Below are positions 11,134-21,323 of a stretch of 64,000 nt of DNA, in pieces. This DNA comes from Proteles cristata cristata (taxonomy: Eukaryota > Chordata > Mammalia > Carnivora > Hyaenidae). Every line of letters starts with the position of its first letter. The stretch's first letter is position 1. A program made the position numbers and the translations under genes. The notes beneath the pieces are model-generated. The model was not told the origin of the DNA, ran no database searches, and saw only the letters and a list, made by a program, of their open reading frames with translations. The stretch spans positions 992,001 to 1,056,000 of the forward strand of contig JAESUZ010001071.1 in NCBI GenBank assembly GCA_017311185.1. Reading direction: 5' to 3'.

Positions 11134-12115
11134 ATCAGCCCTCAGTTTGTTCTCAGTATTCAAGAGTCTCTCATGGTTTGCCTCCCTCCCTCTTCCCAAC
11201 TATTTTCCCCCTTCTCCTCTCCCATGGTCCTCTGTTAAGTTTCTCCTGTTCCACTTATAAGTAAAAACATATGGTATCTGTCTTTCTCGGTCTTATTTTG
11301 CTCTTGAGTTCCATCCACATTGTTACAAATGGCCAGATTTCATCCTTTCACATTGCCACGTAATATTCCATTGTATAGATAAACCACATCTTCTTGATGC
11401 ATTCGTCAGTTGATGGACATTTAGGCTCTTTCCATGTTTCAGCTACTGTTGAGAGTGCTGCTATGATCATTGAGGTACATGTGCCCCTATGTATCAGCAC
11501 CCCTGTATCCCTTGGGTAAATTCCTAGCAAGTGTTATTGCTGGGTCATAGGGGAGGTCTATTGTTAATTTTTTGAGGAACCTCCACACTGTTTTCCAGAG
11601 GGACTGCACCAGTTTACATTCCCACCAAAAGTGTAGGAGGATGCCCGTTTCTCCATATCCTTGCCAGCATCTATATAGTCTCTCGTTTTGTTCATTTTAG
11701 CCACTCTGACGGGCGTAAAGTGGTATCTCAGCATGGTTTTGATTTGTATTTCCCTGATGATGAGGGATGCTGAGCATCATTTCATGTGTCTGTTGGCCAT
11801 ATGGATGTCCTCTTTGGAGAAGTGTCTGTTCATGTCTTCTGCCCATTTCTTCACTGGATTATTTGTTTTTTGGGTGTGGAGTTTGGGCAGTTCCTTAGAT
11901 TTTGTATACTAGCCCTTTATCTGATATGCCATTTGCAACTCTCTTTTCCCATTCCATTGATTGCCTATTGGTTTTATGGATTGTTTCCTTTGCCGTGCAG
12001 AAGCTTTTTATCTTGATGAGGTCCCAGTAGTTCATTTTTGCTCTTGATTCCTTTGCCTTTGGGAATATGTTTGAGAGGTGTGGGCAGGGGAAAAGTACTG
12101 AGCTCCATACTTTTC

Positions 12116-12124
12116 TGCCATCTT
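12116..12124 (-). promoter_or_regulatory. YY1-like site at the 5' end of L1-E
   Basis: The minus strand reads 'aagatggca', matching the YY1 core AAGATGGC at the same place as in the other L1 5' ends in this window. In human L1 a YY1 site near the 5' end fixes transcription start. The function here is inferred by analogy. Confidence 0.45.
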
Positions 12125-12133
12125 GCCTCCCCA

Positions 12134-13218
12134 GGTGTTTGTTAATTTACATAGTTTTAATGGGAGAACTTGGAAGGAGTTTTGAAATACGTATCATCAA
12201 GATTTTTGTAGCACATTCTATAGTTATTTTCAAGCATGTACAACTATCAATGAAAAATGTGCATTCATATACTCCTCTGTTACTTTGATACTTTGCAAGA
12301 CCCCTTCAAAGTAGGGATAGAAAGTATTAATATCTTTCCTTTATGATGATGAGCTCATTTTACTCAAGGTTACATGATAATTTTGTTGTAAATGTGAAAC
12401 TAGACTCAGTTTTTGAGTAGATCCTCCCTAGAAAATCATGACATGAATAAAACCCACAAAAAATACTTTCAGCATCCAATGATGCGTACACTACAGAGTT
12501 ATTTATGGGCCATCCATTTTAATGAAGAATTGATTTAGGTTGTACAAGTAAAAGCATGTGAAGTTTTGTCCTCTATTAATATTAGTAATGGAAAAAGTGG
12601 GCTCTAACGTCATCAGGTTGGTTTGAGACCATCTTATCTGCATTATGGGCATGGAGATGTTCATCCAGGATACGTTTCTCTGCCCCTGAGAAGTCCCATA
12701 ATACATCGTGATATGTATTGAAACAGATAAGGGACATTGGGTAATTATGAGTCCTTCAACATGATTTTCCCAGAAGCCTTGAAATAAAATGAAAATTGTT
12801 TGGGCATTTCCAGCTGCGATGAATTTGTTTGGATCTTAATTTTCATGGTAAGTGAAATAGGCTTATTTTATCTCTGCCACCTTCCATATACCTTTCTCAA
12901 ACCTCTGTTTTGTGTTTGAAAAGACTGTCAGAAATAAAAACTCAAGATAGAAACTAAATGACAATGTAGATATTACCTGGGGTATTTTGTTGGCTTATAT
13001 AAACATGCAGAATTAAATATGATCTAATTCAAATGTTTATTTTATTTTAATATTGTATCTTGGGGTGGAACCTCCAAAGTGCCAGGAAACAGGAACTCAC
13101 CTCTCCTTTTTGTAACTGCAGCCCATACACACCTTCAACTACTCCTTTTCTCTTCCTGTAGAATCATCTTCAGGTACCACTGTTTTCTATGTATCTAGTA
13201 TATATCTGACTTAGTTTT
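12134..13218. other. Unassigned non-coding stretch
   Basis: AT-rich sequence with no recognisable exon and no repeat family that I can name with confidence. Confidence 0.4.
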
Positions 13219-13235
13219 AAGAATTTTCCAGATTC

Positions 13236-13453
13236 AGGGAACCTGGGTAGCTCAGTGGGTTAAGCGTCTGACTTTGGCTGAGGCCATGATCTCACAGTCT
13301 GTCAGTTCAAGCCCCACATCAGGCTCTGTTCTGACAGCTCAGAGCCTGGAACCTGCTTCGGATTCTGTGTCTCCCTCCCTCTCTGCCCTCCCCGACTTGT
13401 GCTAGGTCTCTCTCAAAAATGAATAACTGTCAAAAAATTTTTTTTGAAAAAAA
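13236..13453 (+). mobile_element. Feline SINE with exact 17-bp target duplication
   Basis: Starts 'agggaacctgggtagctcag', then 'ccatgatctcacagtctgtc', 'gctcagagcctggaacctgc', CT tract and A-rich tail. Flanked by identical copies of 'aagaattttccagattc' (13219-13235 and 13454-13470). This is a clean L1-mediated insertion. Confidence 0.97.
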
Positions 13454-13865
13454 AAAGAATTTTCCAGATTCTTCTTAATATAGTGTCCAAATTCCAATCT
13501 TGCCAAGTCCTACACCGGTTATACATAACACAGGAATTTTATTTCTCTGTATCGTTCAAAATCCAATTAAAGAACAATGGAGTGGAATCAATGATATCAG
13601 GGTTCTGATCCCACATCTACCATATAGTAATTGTGTGTCCTCTTGGGAAAATCATAGTTATTCTGGATCCCTTCCTTTTCTTTATTTTGACAGAGCTTTG
13701 TCCTAGATGATTCAAATAACATGTGGAGTCTTTGAGTAATAGTTCAAATGTTACTGGTACTCTAAACAAATGAAGACAACTGTGTGCATTAAACTGTATA
13801 TAATTTCTGTGACTGTGGCTTTTGACCTGCGTCCATTTTACAGATGATAAGAAGACAGAGCACAG

Positions 13866-14083
13866 GGGCACCTGGGTGGCTCAGTCGGTTGAGGATCTGA
13901 CTTTGGTTCAGGTCATGATCTCATGGTTTGTGGGTTCAAGCCCGCATCGGGCTCTGTGCTGACAGCTAGCTCAGAGCCCGGAGCCTGTTTCAGGTTCTGT
14001 GTCTCCCTCTCTCTCTGATCCTCCCCTGCTCATGCTGTCTCTCTCTCTCTCTCTCAAAAATAAATAAAATATTTTTAAAAAAG
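13866..14083 (+). mobile_element. Feline SINE with exact 17-bp target duplication
   Basis: Starts 'gggcacctgggtggctcagt' and carries the subfamily marker 'gacagctagctcagagcc' (tandem GCTAGCT form), a CT tract and the tail 'aaaataaataaaatattttt'. Identical flanks 'aagaagacagagcacag' at 13849-13865 and 14084-14100. Confidence 0.97.
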
Positions 14084-14100
14084 AAGAAGACAGAGCACAG

Positions 14101-14434
14101 CAGAAGCAGATTATTTAATCAGAGGCTCCAAAGTAGATGGAACTAAACCAGTTTCCTTTTTCTGAAGCTCATTTAGCCAAAACATAGGCCACTGAGTATT
14201 AAGCTGTGAAGCATATTATCACTGTGTTTAAGGGAGGCTATTTTTATGAGGTTGCCAGTTAATAGCAGGAAGGTTTGAAATTCTTATAAGATCAGGTAAT
14301 CTTGTGAGATTTACAGCTCTGTTTTCATATCAAGAGAGTCCTTCCAGTGTCAGGTAATCATCTGAATTTCTGGCTGCTTCTCTGAACTAAACTTCTGAAC
14401 CTCTTCAGGGTTTCTTCTTGCTGTCTGAAATTTA
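14101..14434. other. Unassigned non-coding stretch
   Basis: No recognised feature. It ends at the target site of the next insertion. Confidence 0.4.
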
Positions 14435-14448
14435 TGCCAGAATAGCCT

Positions 14449-14765
14449 TTTTTTTTTTTTTTTTTTTGGAGAGTACATCCAGGTTTCTAGATTCCACATA
14501 CGCGAGAGATTCAGTGAGTCAGGGTAAGGGTTAAGCCCTCCTTCTCAGAGTGGTATCCTATTTTTTGACAGAGAGAGAGAGAAAGCGTGGGTGGGGGAGG
14601 GGTAGAGGGAAAGGAAGACAAGGGAGACATAGAATCCAAAGCAGGCTCCAGGCTCTGAACTGTCAGCACAGAGCCTGACATGGGGCTCGAACCCTTGAAC
14701 TGCGAGGTCATGCCCAGAGCTGAAGTCAGATGCTTAACTTGACTAAGTCTCGCAGGAGCCTGAGC
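14449..14765 (-). mobile_element. Feline SINE, antisense, with a 100-bp 3' extension
   Basis: The SINE body is 14562-14762 ('tatcctattttttgacagag' to 'taagtctcgcaggagcc'). Beyond its A-rich 3' end lies about 90 bp of non-SINE sequence (14468-14560) and then a second T run (14449-14467), all enclosed by 'tgccagaat' at 14436-14444 and 14767-14775. On the minus strand the extension includes 'gcgtatgtggaatctagaaa', which resembles text near an L1 3' end. This suggests a read-through transcript or a SINE-L1 template switch, retrotransposed as one unit. Confidence 0.8.
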
Positions 14766-14849
14766 GTGCCAGAATTTAAATTGACGCTCTGAAACATCAT
14801 AAGATCTTGCGACAAACTACTTTCCTAAACTTCTTTCCTGCATCTTAGA

Positions 14850-15290
14850 AAATTAATACCTTTGCCCAAAATGTCCATGTCCTAATCCCGGGAACCCACC
14901 TTAAAGGGCAAAAGGGATATTGTAGATGGAATTGTTAAAGACATTAAGATGGAGATATTTTGGATTATCTGATGGGCCCCAAAAGTAGTCTCAAGCATTC
15001 TACGAGGAAGGAGGAGGAGATTTTACTACAATTAAAGAGAATGTGCTCATGAAACAGTGACTAGATTAATGTGGCCAAAAGCAAGGAATGGTAGCAGCCA
15101 CCAGAAGCTAGAAAAGGTAAGGAAATGGAGCTTCTAGAGGGAGCACAGCCCTGCCAACTCCTGATTTCAGCCTAGCAAACATGGTTTTGGACCTCTGACT
15201 TCGAGAATTATAAGAGAATAAATGTGTTTTAAGCCACCAAGGTTGTGGTGACTTGTTATAGCAGCCGTTATAGGGAACTCTGTACCTCTC
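14850..15290 (+). mobile_element. MLT1-type LTR
   Basis: Plus-strand order matches MaLR LTRs: 'aaaatgtccatgtcctaatc', 'ccgggaacccaccttaaagg', 'gcaaaagggatattgtagat', 'tttggattatctgatgggcc', 'agcacagccctgccaactcc', 'ttaagccaccaaggttgtgg' and 'gacttgttatagcagccgtt'. Non-coding, solo and diverged. Confidence 0.85.
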
Positions 15291-15320
15291 AGAACTGTTA
15301 CTCCAGAAAAAAAGTGTGTA

Positions 15321-15436
15321 ACAGGTGGTTCATGAGTTCAAGCCCTGTACTGGGCTCCGTGCTCATAGCATAGGGTCTGCTTGGGATTCTCTATTTTGAG
15401 AATGGAGTGGGGCAAATAAACTTTAAAAAATGTATA
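15321..15436 (+). mobile_element. Partial feline SINE (head missing)
   Basis: Only the middle and tail remain: 'ggtggttcatgagttcaagc', 'cctgtactgggctccgtgct', 'ctgcttgggattctctattt' and 'gcaaataaactttaaaaaat'. The tRNA-like head is lost or unrecognisable, and the CT tract is deleted. Confidence 0.75.
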
Positions 15437-15556
15437 ACTGGAAATACATTTAGTAATGTGTCTAACACACAGTAGGGATACTGTAAAATGTATGTCCTGT
15501 TTTGAAACTGAAGTTTGGTTTAAGGGATCACTGAAACCAGTACAATGATCACCATT

Positions 15557-15756
15557 TTTTTTTTTTTTACCATTTTAGTAAATGGTAAAAGAGAGACAGA
15601 GAGAGACAGTGAAAGCGGGGGAGGAAAGAGAGAGAGGGAGACACAGAATTCAAAGTAGGCTCCAGAGACTATGGAGGGGCACAAATCCACAAACTGTGAG
15701 ACCATGACCTGAGCTGAAGCTGGAAGCTTAACCAACTGAACCACCCACTCACTCTC
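15557..15756 (-). mobile_element. Feline SINE, antisense
   Basis: T-rich tail, GA tract, 'acacagaattcaaagtaggc', 'cacaaatccacaaactgtga' and 'ttaaccaactgaaccaccca'. The middle (GCTGACAGCTCAGAG region) is deleted. Target-site duplication 'caatgatcaccattttt' and 'caatggtcagcattttt' around the element (two mismatches). Confidence 0.93.
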
Positions 15757-15771
15757 AATGGTCAGCATTTT

Positions 15772-16165
15772 TGTCTGTGTTCATCCTGGTAAAAACACCT
15801 AGACTCCTGCTAGGAAGATCTCTACTCCCTCACAACTGCACGCTTCTAATCCTTAGAGGGGAAAGATTCCTTCTCCTCGTGTAAGTCACATTATTTTCCT
15901 TTCTACTTTCTGTTTTCATTACTCTTCATTCAACTAGTCCTTCCAAACTTTAAAGAAAATCAAGTCGTTTCTTAATAGATTCAGGTGCTCTCTTAAATTA
16001 ACATCCCAACCAGCATCTTATTTCTAAGCCTCATTACCAGAAATTTCTGAATGTAACTCCTCCTCAGTTTCTGTTATCACTCATTTTCTCATTTCTCCCT
16101 TCTGCTTTTAGTTCATTCTGGACAACTTAGTCCTTTCCCTAAACATCGCTTTTCATAAGGTAACA
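15772..16165. other. Unassigned pyrimidine-rich stretch
   Basis: No recognisable exon; possibly a very old LINE fragment, but not assignable by eye. Confidence 0.35.
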
Positions 16166-16169
16166 CAGC

Positions 16170-16375
16170 AAAGTGACAAAAGTCTGGATGTTCTGGTTTC
16201 AAATCTTAGGTTTTGCCATCCACTTACTGTGTGACATTGGAAAAGCTATTTAATCTCTCTGGTTTCCCCCAAGAAGTAGCTATTAGGAGTGATACCTACT
16301 ACTATTATGAAGAGAAGTGAGTTGATATTTGCTAAGTCCTTAGAAGAGCGCTAGTCACAGTGCAAGCACTACTAA
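16170..16375 (-). mobile_element. MIR, antisense
   Basis: The plus strand reads as reverse-complement MIR: 'ttctggtttcaaatcttagg', 'ccacttactgtgtgacattg', 'gaaaagctatttaatctctc', 'gatacctactactattatga' and 'ccttagaagagcgctagtca'. Ancient tRNA-derived core-SINE, diverged but collinear. Confidence 0.85.
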
Positions 16376-18054
16376 TGTGCCTGCCAGTAACAATAAATGC
16401 AAAGTTCAAACATACAACTTTCTCAGCTTTCGGTCAGAACTTCAAGATATGTATTTGGTCAAATCAATGTCTTTTCAAGGGAAACACAAAGATATTTCTA
16501 TGCAGGAAGATAGTTCTCCACGATTGTCCATGTGGCTGGTTTAGGTGTTTTACCTCAGTGTTTCCAAGTTTCTGTACAACAGAACCTGGGTTTAGTCCAG
16601 TGAAAAAATAGAAACTTGAGCTTTTGTTTTAAACCCTTTACCTTAAGGCCTCTCACCCTCATCACTTTGTCCATTAACTTTCATTTGTCCTCCATGCTTT
16701 GAAAATCTACTTCTAAGAAAGTCTGATGTCTGGCTTAGCATGGATTTAAGACAAAGCATTGTTCACATGAGAAAGGTGAGTTTTCAGTACTGGTTTTGTC
16801 TTGCTTTGTTTGGTTGCCCTCCTCACAGTGGCAGCGTTGGACCATATCTGGAGATCCATGTCGTGGCTCTAATTCTTAGCACCTGTTTGATTATGAGAGC
16901 CTCAGTTCTCCTATCTGGAAGGGGTATCTGAGAGCAACACTCTGTCTTTGGGACTGCTTAAAAGAATGTTTCCAACTCATGTATCAACTGCTGCCAGGAA
17001 GCCTGATTATATCACATCACCCCAGGATCCTAGCAGGGATTGGGTCAGGAAGGCCCCGAGCAGGCCTATCAGTCAGGTAGTTTCTAGATCTCTAAAATGA
17101 ATGTATTTAGGGCAAGAAAGACATGCATCAGGGAGTCTAAACTACTGAAAATTTTCACAAGCTACCTTTTTGGTTCTTGAGAAAGAGATGTAGGGAAATG
17201 TCCTGCTTATTGCTAAGAGCTTTAGCTCTTACAAATGCTATACAAAATTTTTAATCTTATAAAATGTTTGGGGCCTTTGGTGAGCTCTCACTCTTAAGGC
17301 CTGGTCCAGTGTTTGGTACAACCTGGAATGTGAACTACCACATCCAGTACCTGAAGTACTGGCTGAAATCCATATTGCTGTTTCTCCTACAAAGCTACAC
17401 AATTAGGATGATGGGACCAGAATTCTTCATTTTTCATAATTAGTGCTTAGTGAGCATTTCTGGCCTAGCCAAAGGCAGTATGAGGAGTCCGTCTGGCCCC
17501 CTTTCTTCTTGGATCATGTCTTTCAGTGTTATAGCTTCTGAACTGAGGAGGGGAGGTGCAAACATTCTAAAAAAAGGAAGAGACCCAGCCAAGTAAATAT
17601 ATCAAGTTTGAAAATAAGATATTTTTAATGTGCTAATAGTGCAAGGATTAAAAGAGGGAAATACAAGTTTTAGGAAAAATAATTTAAAATATACGAGAAG
17701 CATAAACCAAACTAAAACGTAGCATGATTTTGAACAACTGACATTAAAGAAGGAGCGCTATACTGGCAGAGTAGAAAATACAATCCAATCACACTATTTT
17801 CCCCAGGACTAAGCAATACTTTATCAATACAGTTGACTGGTTTTCAACCCTTAGAGCCAAGCTGTGGATATGACACAGAACACTTTGCTACAACTGTATG
17901 GCAAAATGTAAATGCTAACAGCACAAATAAAAGCAAGCACGTATTCACAGAAGGGGATTTGTACTGAGGGGAAAGGAAAGGCAGAGAGGCTACAGAGCAC
18001 AGCCTCATACACTAAGAGAATCATGCCATTAAGGTGAAAGTTAATAACACAAGA
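16376..18054. other. Long stretch without a recognised gene or repeat
   Basis: No young SINE or L1 in 1.7 kb and no convincing exon. The frame at 16360-16611 begins in MIR sequence and has no domain. Candidate single-copy DNA. Confidence 0.4.
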
Positions 18055-18330
18055 TATAAGTAATAATAGCTAACGTTTCTTGAGCTCTCCTGTGTGTTAG
18101 ACACTAAAGGCTACAAACACATTATTAGTGTTATCACAAGCAACCCCACAGGGTAGAGAGGAATCCTTTCCTCTGGTTTATGGATGAGAAAACAATGGGC
18201 ACAGGTAGGATGTGGAAATTTCACAAGGGTACAGAGCTCATAAAAGTTGAAGAACAAGGATTCTAATTCAAGTAGTCCATGTCCAGGACCAGTGCGTTCA
18301 GTCCTCTGCTACCACTTCCTTCACCAATAA
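18055..18330 (+). mobile_element. MIR, sense
   Basis: Collinear with MIR: 'aataatagctaacgtttctt', 'gagctctcctgtgtgttaga', 'cacaagcaaccccacagggt', 'tttatggatgagaaaacaat', 'cacaagggtacagagctca' and 'ttctaattcaag'. Diverged. Confidence 0.85.
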
Positions 18331-18657
18331 AGTCAGCAAAATTACATGAAGTTACAAGAGAGAAGCAGCTGAATTAATTAAATATGATGTATTGGAAAGG
18401 AAGAGGGAGGTAAAACAGAGGGAGTGGGGTTTTGTCTTCCTCGATCATGGCAGAGTGGTAAAAATATTGTTTAAAATGAGTGTCATGATACATCAAGAGA
18501 AGCATAATGTTTAGAATTAAGGGGGTGACATCAAAGTAACAAAAAACTGTCTCTGGAGAGGGGAATTCAGGAGAAAAGGGCTACATTTCAATATGATTCC
18601 AGTTGCTATTACGCTTATGTATTATTTTCATACCAAATAAAATATTTCTGTTTATTT
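18331..18657. other. Unassigned non-coding stretch
   Basis: AT-rich flank ending at the SINE target site; nothing recognised. Confidence 0.4.
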
Positions 18658-18671
18658 AGAAATGGCTTCTA

Positions 18672-18879
18672 GAGGGTGCCTGGGTGGCTCAGTTGTGAGG
18701 CATCCAACTTCAGCTAAGGCCATGATCTCACAGTTCATGGGTTTGAGACCCACGTCAGGCTCTACGCTGATGGCTAAGAGCCTGGAGCCTGCTTCAGATT
18801 CTGTGTCCCTCTCTCTCTCTGCACCTCCCTCACCACCCCCCCTCCCCAGAAATAAACATTAAAACAAATTTAAGAAAAT
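18672..18879 (+). mobile_element. Feline SINE
   Basis: 'gggtgcctgggtggctcagt', 'ccatgatctcacagttcatg', 'taagagcctggagcctgctt', CT tract and 'aaataaacattaaaacaaat'. Target-site duplication 'agaaatggcttcta' (18658-18671) and 'agaaattgcttcta' (18880-18893), one mismatch. Confidence 0.96.
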
Positions 18880-18925
18880 AGAAATTGCTTCTACTGTGTG
18901 AGTGCATCAAAAAATGAAATTCAAG

Positions 18926-19112
18926 TGGCACTTGGGTGGCTCAGTCGGTTGAGTGTCCAACTTTGGCTCAGGTCATGATCTCATGGTTTTAGTTCAAGCT
19001 CCACATCAGCACGGCTCTGCTGTCAGCTCAGAGCCCACTTCAGATCCTCTATGTCCCTGTCTCTCGGCCCTCCCCAACTTGTGCTCTCTCAAAAATTAAT
19101 ATTTAAACAAAC
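18926..19112 (+). mobile_element. Feline SINE, diverged
   Basis: 'tggcacttgggtggctcagt', 'cggttgagtgtccaactttg', 'gctcaggtcatgatctcatg', and a shortened middle and tail. Target-site duplication 'atgaaattcaag' (left) and 'atgaaattctaag' (right). Two SINEs within 50 bp of each other, same orientation. Confidence 0.94.
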
Positions 19113-19123
19113 ATGAAATTCTA

Positions 19124-19764
19124 AGTCTTCTTTACATCTACCACATATTTATTAAATGTTTGTCTTATCAGAATATTACTTTTAGCTTGAATGCTTTAAA
19201 AAATAATCAGGTACAAATGTTTAAAAGTTGTCTCTGGTAATATTACCAGGCATGGCTGAGAGAGGGTGCAGGTCTATTAGAAGCAAACTGGATTTCAACC
19301 TTGCTTTTTAGAGTCAGCTCTGACTACAAATGGCAGGCGATTCTCTGCAGTCACAGAGCAGGAGCAGTACCGTACATTTTTAGGCTCAGTTACTGTAGTT
19401 TTCCACGTGTTTATTTCATCAAAGTAGGCACTTTTATGCTCCCGTTAAAATGGGATCTCCTATTCGAATTGCCTGATGAAGGCAACTAAAGCATTATTGC
19501 CTAGGGAACTCATTAAGTGTGGCTATGTAAATCTCCTATCTCCATCCATGTATGTATGTATGCATGTATCTATCTACTATGCATCTGTCCTTATTTATAG
19601 AACCAAACAATGATTTAAATTAATTCCTTACCTTATTTCATTTTGGCCTTCCCAAAATCTTGCAAGGTAAATAGGCCATGGAAAAAACACTGAACTCACT
19701 GAGGCCCTTGAAAGATGGCTCTACTGTTTGCCATTGTGTAATCAATAAATAGTGCAGGGAATTC
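19124..19764. other. Unassigned stretch with a short (ATGT)n run
   Basis: Contains a small imperfect tetranucleotide run near 19543-19575 ('tatgtatgtatgcatgtatc'). No gene or named repeat seen. Confidence 0.4.
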
Positions 19765-20174
19765 AATCCACATCTTCTCTGTCCTCCTCTCCCCTCCCTT
19801 TGCTGACTCTATTCCAGGCATATTAGTTTATAATTGTTCCCTGAGGATATCAGGTATCTTTCCTCTGAGCTTTTGCAGTGATTATTCCCATTATTTAGAA
19901 TGCTCTTCCCTCAGACATTTGTTTCATTCACCTCCCTCTATCCTGTTCAAATCCCACCTTCCTAGTGAGGCTTACCCTGTCCACTACTTAAATTGAACAC
20001 TGGGATTCTGCCTATAATCTCAATGCTCCATGTGCTGCTTTATTCTCAATAACATTCATTACTCGCTAACCTATCAGATCATTAGTATGTTTGTATTTCT
20101 GCTCCCCTGTGCCTAGAATGTAGGCTTCACAAAGTCAAGAATTTTGCCTTTTTTTAGTCTAGTGGAGATCCAGC
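19765..20174 (+). mobile_element. L2 LINE 3' region
   Basis: Collinear with the L2 3' end: 'tttagaatgctcttccctca', 'cctgttcaaatcccaccttc', 'ctagtgaggcttaccctgtc', 'gctgctttattctcaataac', 'cctagaatgtaggcttcaca' and 'tggagatccagc'. It stops at an A-run (20175-20188). Ancient and non-functional. Confidence 0.85.
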
Positions 20175-20194
20175 AAAAAAAAAAAAAAGTCTAG

Positions 20195-20425
20195 GGTCAA
20201 CCAGAACTGGGCACAATTCTAGCTCGTGTGATTTGACACTTTAGTGATTTAGATCAGAGCCGGGCCAATTACTGAAAAGGATCTCTTTACTTCATTGAAG
20301 TAGCACAAGAAATTCAAAGAAACTGAAATTTCCAGCAATTACAGAGCAGGTATGTGGTCTTTCTCCCTTCGTTCCTCCAGGCTCAAATCTATCCTCCCTG
20401 AGTGATAAGGGAATGTGTCAGAATG
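20195..20425. other. Flank upstream of L1-A
   Basis: No recognisable similarity to the L1-C 5' UTR start. Either host flank of a 5'-truncated L1-A or a diverged 5' UTR. Confidence 0.35.
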
Positions 20426-20640
20426 ACACAGCCAGGACCTGGAGGCACGAGGGGAGAGAGCCCCCTCCACATAGAGCCTCAGAGAGACAAGGGGAAGAGA
20501 AAGAGCGGATGAAACTGTCCTTGGAGAAGAAAAGAAACTCAGCCTGGGAAAGAGAGGGATCCTATTATCCCATCTCTAACCGCAGGGCATTTGGAGAGTG
20601 ATCCTATCTCTAGCTGTGGCACTTTCTTTGGCCACATCAC

Positions 20641-20712
20641 ACCCAAAATGTAATCCTGCTCCCCTGCTCCCCCTACTTTATCCCCGACTGGGAAGCAGGA
20701 TTACATTTGGGT
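20641..20712. repeat. Inverted repeat (hairpin) in the L1-A 5' UTR
   Basis: Left arm 20641-20660 ('acccaaaatgtaatcctgct') and right arm 20694-20712 ('agcaggattacatttgggt') are complementary over 19 of 20 positions (one base missing on the right), with a 33-base C/T-rich loop. The matching part of the L1-C 5' UTR lacks this structure. It would form a strong stem in RNA. Confidence 0.85.
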
Positions 20713-21092
20713 GGGATCATTAAAGGGTGTGGACTGAAATCTAGAAACGAGGCAGGGTTTGGGACGTAGAACCTGGCCCACTTTGGCTACACCCGCAGCA
20801 CAGGGAGATCGGACCCAAAAGAGTGATTTGCAATGCTTGGTTCCAGGAAGGACTCAGGACCATTTTTCTCCCCACAACCACTGGGGGGTGGGGGGCTTCA
20901 GGGAGTAGCCCCGGGACCCACAGTGGAGGTAACACCTGCCTGCACCAAACCACACCCATCTGCATTGGAGAGCTGCCTTTTTGTTTTGTTTTGTTTTGTT
21001 TTTAACTGGAGCCTGGGGCAGGACCAAAATAGAGGTATTGCTGGGATTAACTCTAGATCAGTTCTTGCTATTCAGATGTACTTTCCCTTAGC

Positions 21093-21323
21093 TCATTTTT
21101 TTTTTAATTTTTTTTAATGTTTTATTTATTTCTAGGAGAGAGAGAGAGAGACAGCGTGAGCAAGGGAGGGTCAGAGAGAGAGGGAGTCACAGACTGAAAC
21201 AGGCTCCAGGCTCTGAGCTGGCAGTCAGCACAGAGCCCGACGCTGGGCTCGAACCCACGAACCGCGAGATCATGACCCAAGCGAAAGTCGGACGCTTAAC
21301 CGACTAAGCCACCCAGGCGCCCC
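21093..21323 (-). mobile_element. Feline SINE, antisense, near-consensus, in the L1-A 5' UTR
   Basis: T-rich tail, (GA)n, 'gagctggcagtcagcacaga', 'gctcgaacccacgaaccgcg' and terminal 'gactaagccacccaggcgcc'. The B box (GGTTCGAGCCC on the minus strand, as 'gggctcgaaccc' on plus) is intact. Few mutations, so it is among the youngest copies here. Confidence 0.97.

Larger units (their letters stand above)
11003..12133 (-). mobile_element. L1-E: antisense L1, 5'-UTR start joined to 3' ORF2
   Basis: Read on the minus strand, the element begins with the L1 5'-UTR start ('ggggaggcaagatggcagaa', to about 12067). It passes after only about 65 bp directly into the late ORF2 region ('attcccaaaggcaaaggaat'). 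It then continues through the ORF2 C-terminal part, the G-rich 3' UTR and a short T-run (A-tail) at 11003. The 5'-UTR part matches the start of L1-C at 26204; the ORF2 part matches L1-B from about 24350. The frame is broken and nothing is functional. No clear target duplication. The join could be RNA splicing before retrotransposition, template switching or a later deletion. Confidence 0.9.

Noticed and set aside
20156..20194. Micro-retroposon: 'agtctag' on both sides of a short segment plus 14 A residues
   Set aside because: The bases between (tggagatccagc) fit the native L2 3' end, so the A-run is better explained as local expansion at the L2 break.
20265..20300. Possible target duplication of L1-A matching 33222-33255 ('actgaaaaggatctctttac' versus 'actgaaggaacttctttcat')
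   Set aside because: The match needs several gaps and mismatches, and the L1-A 5' border is not known well enough.
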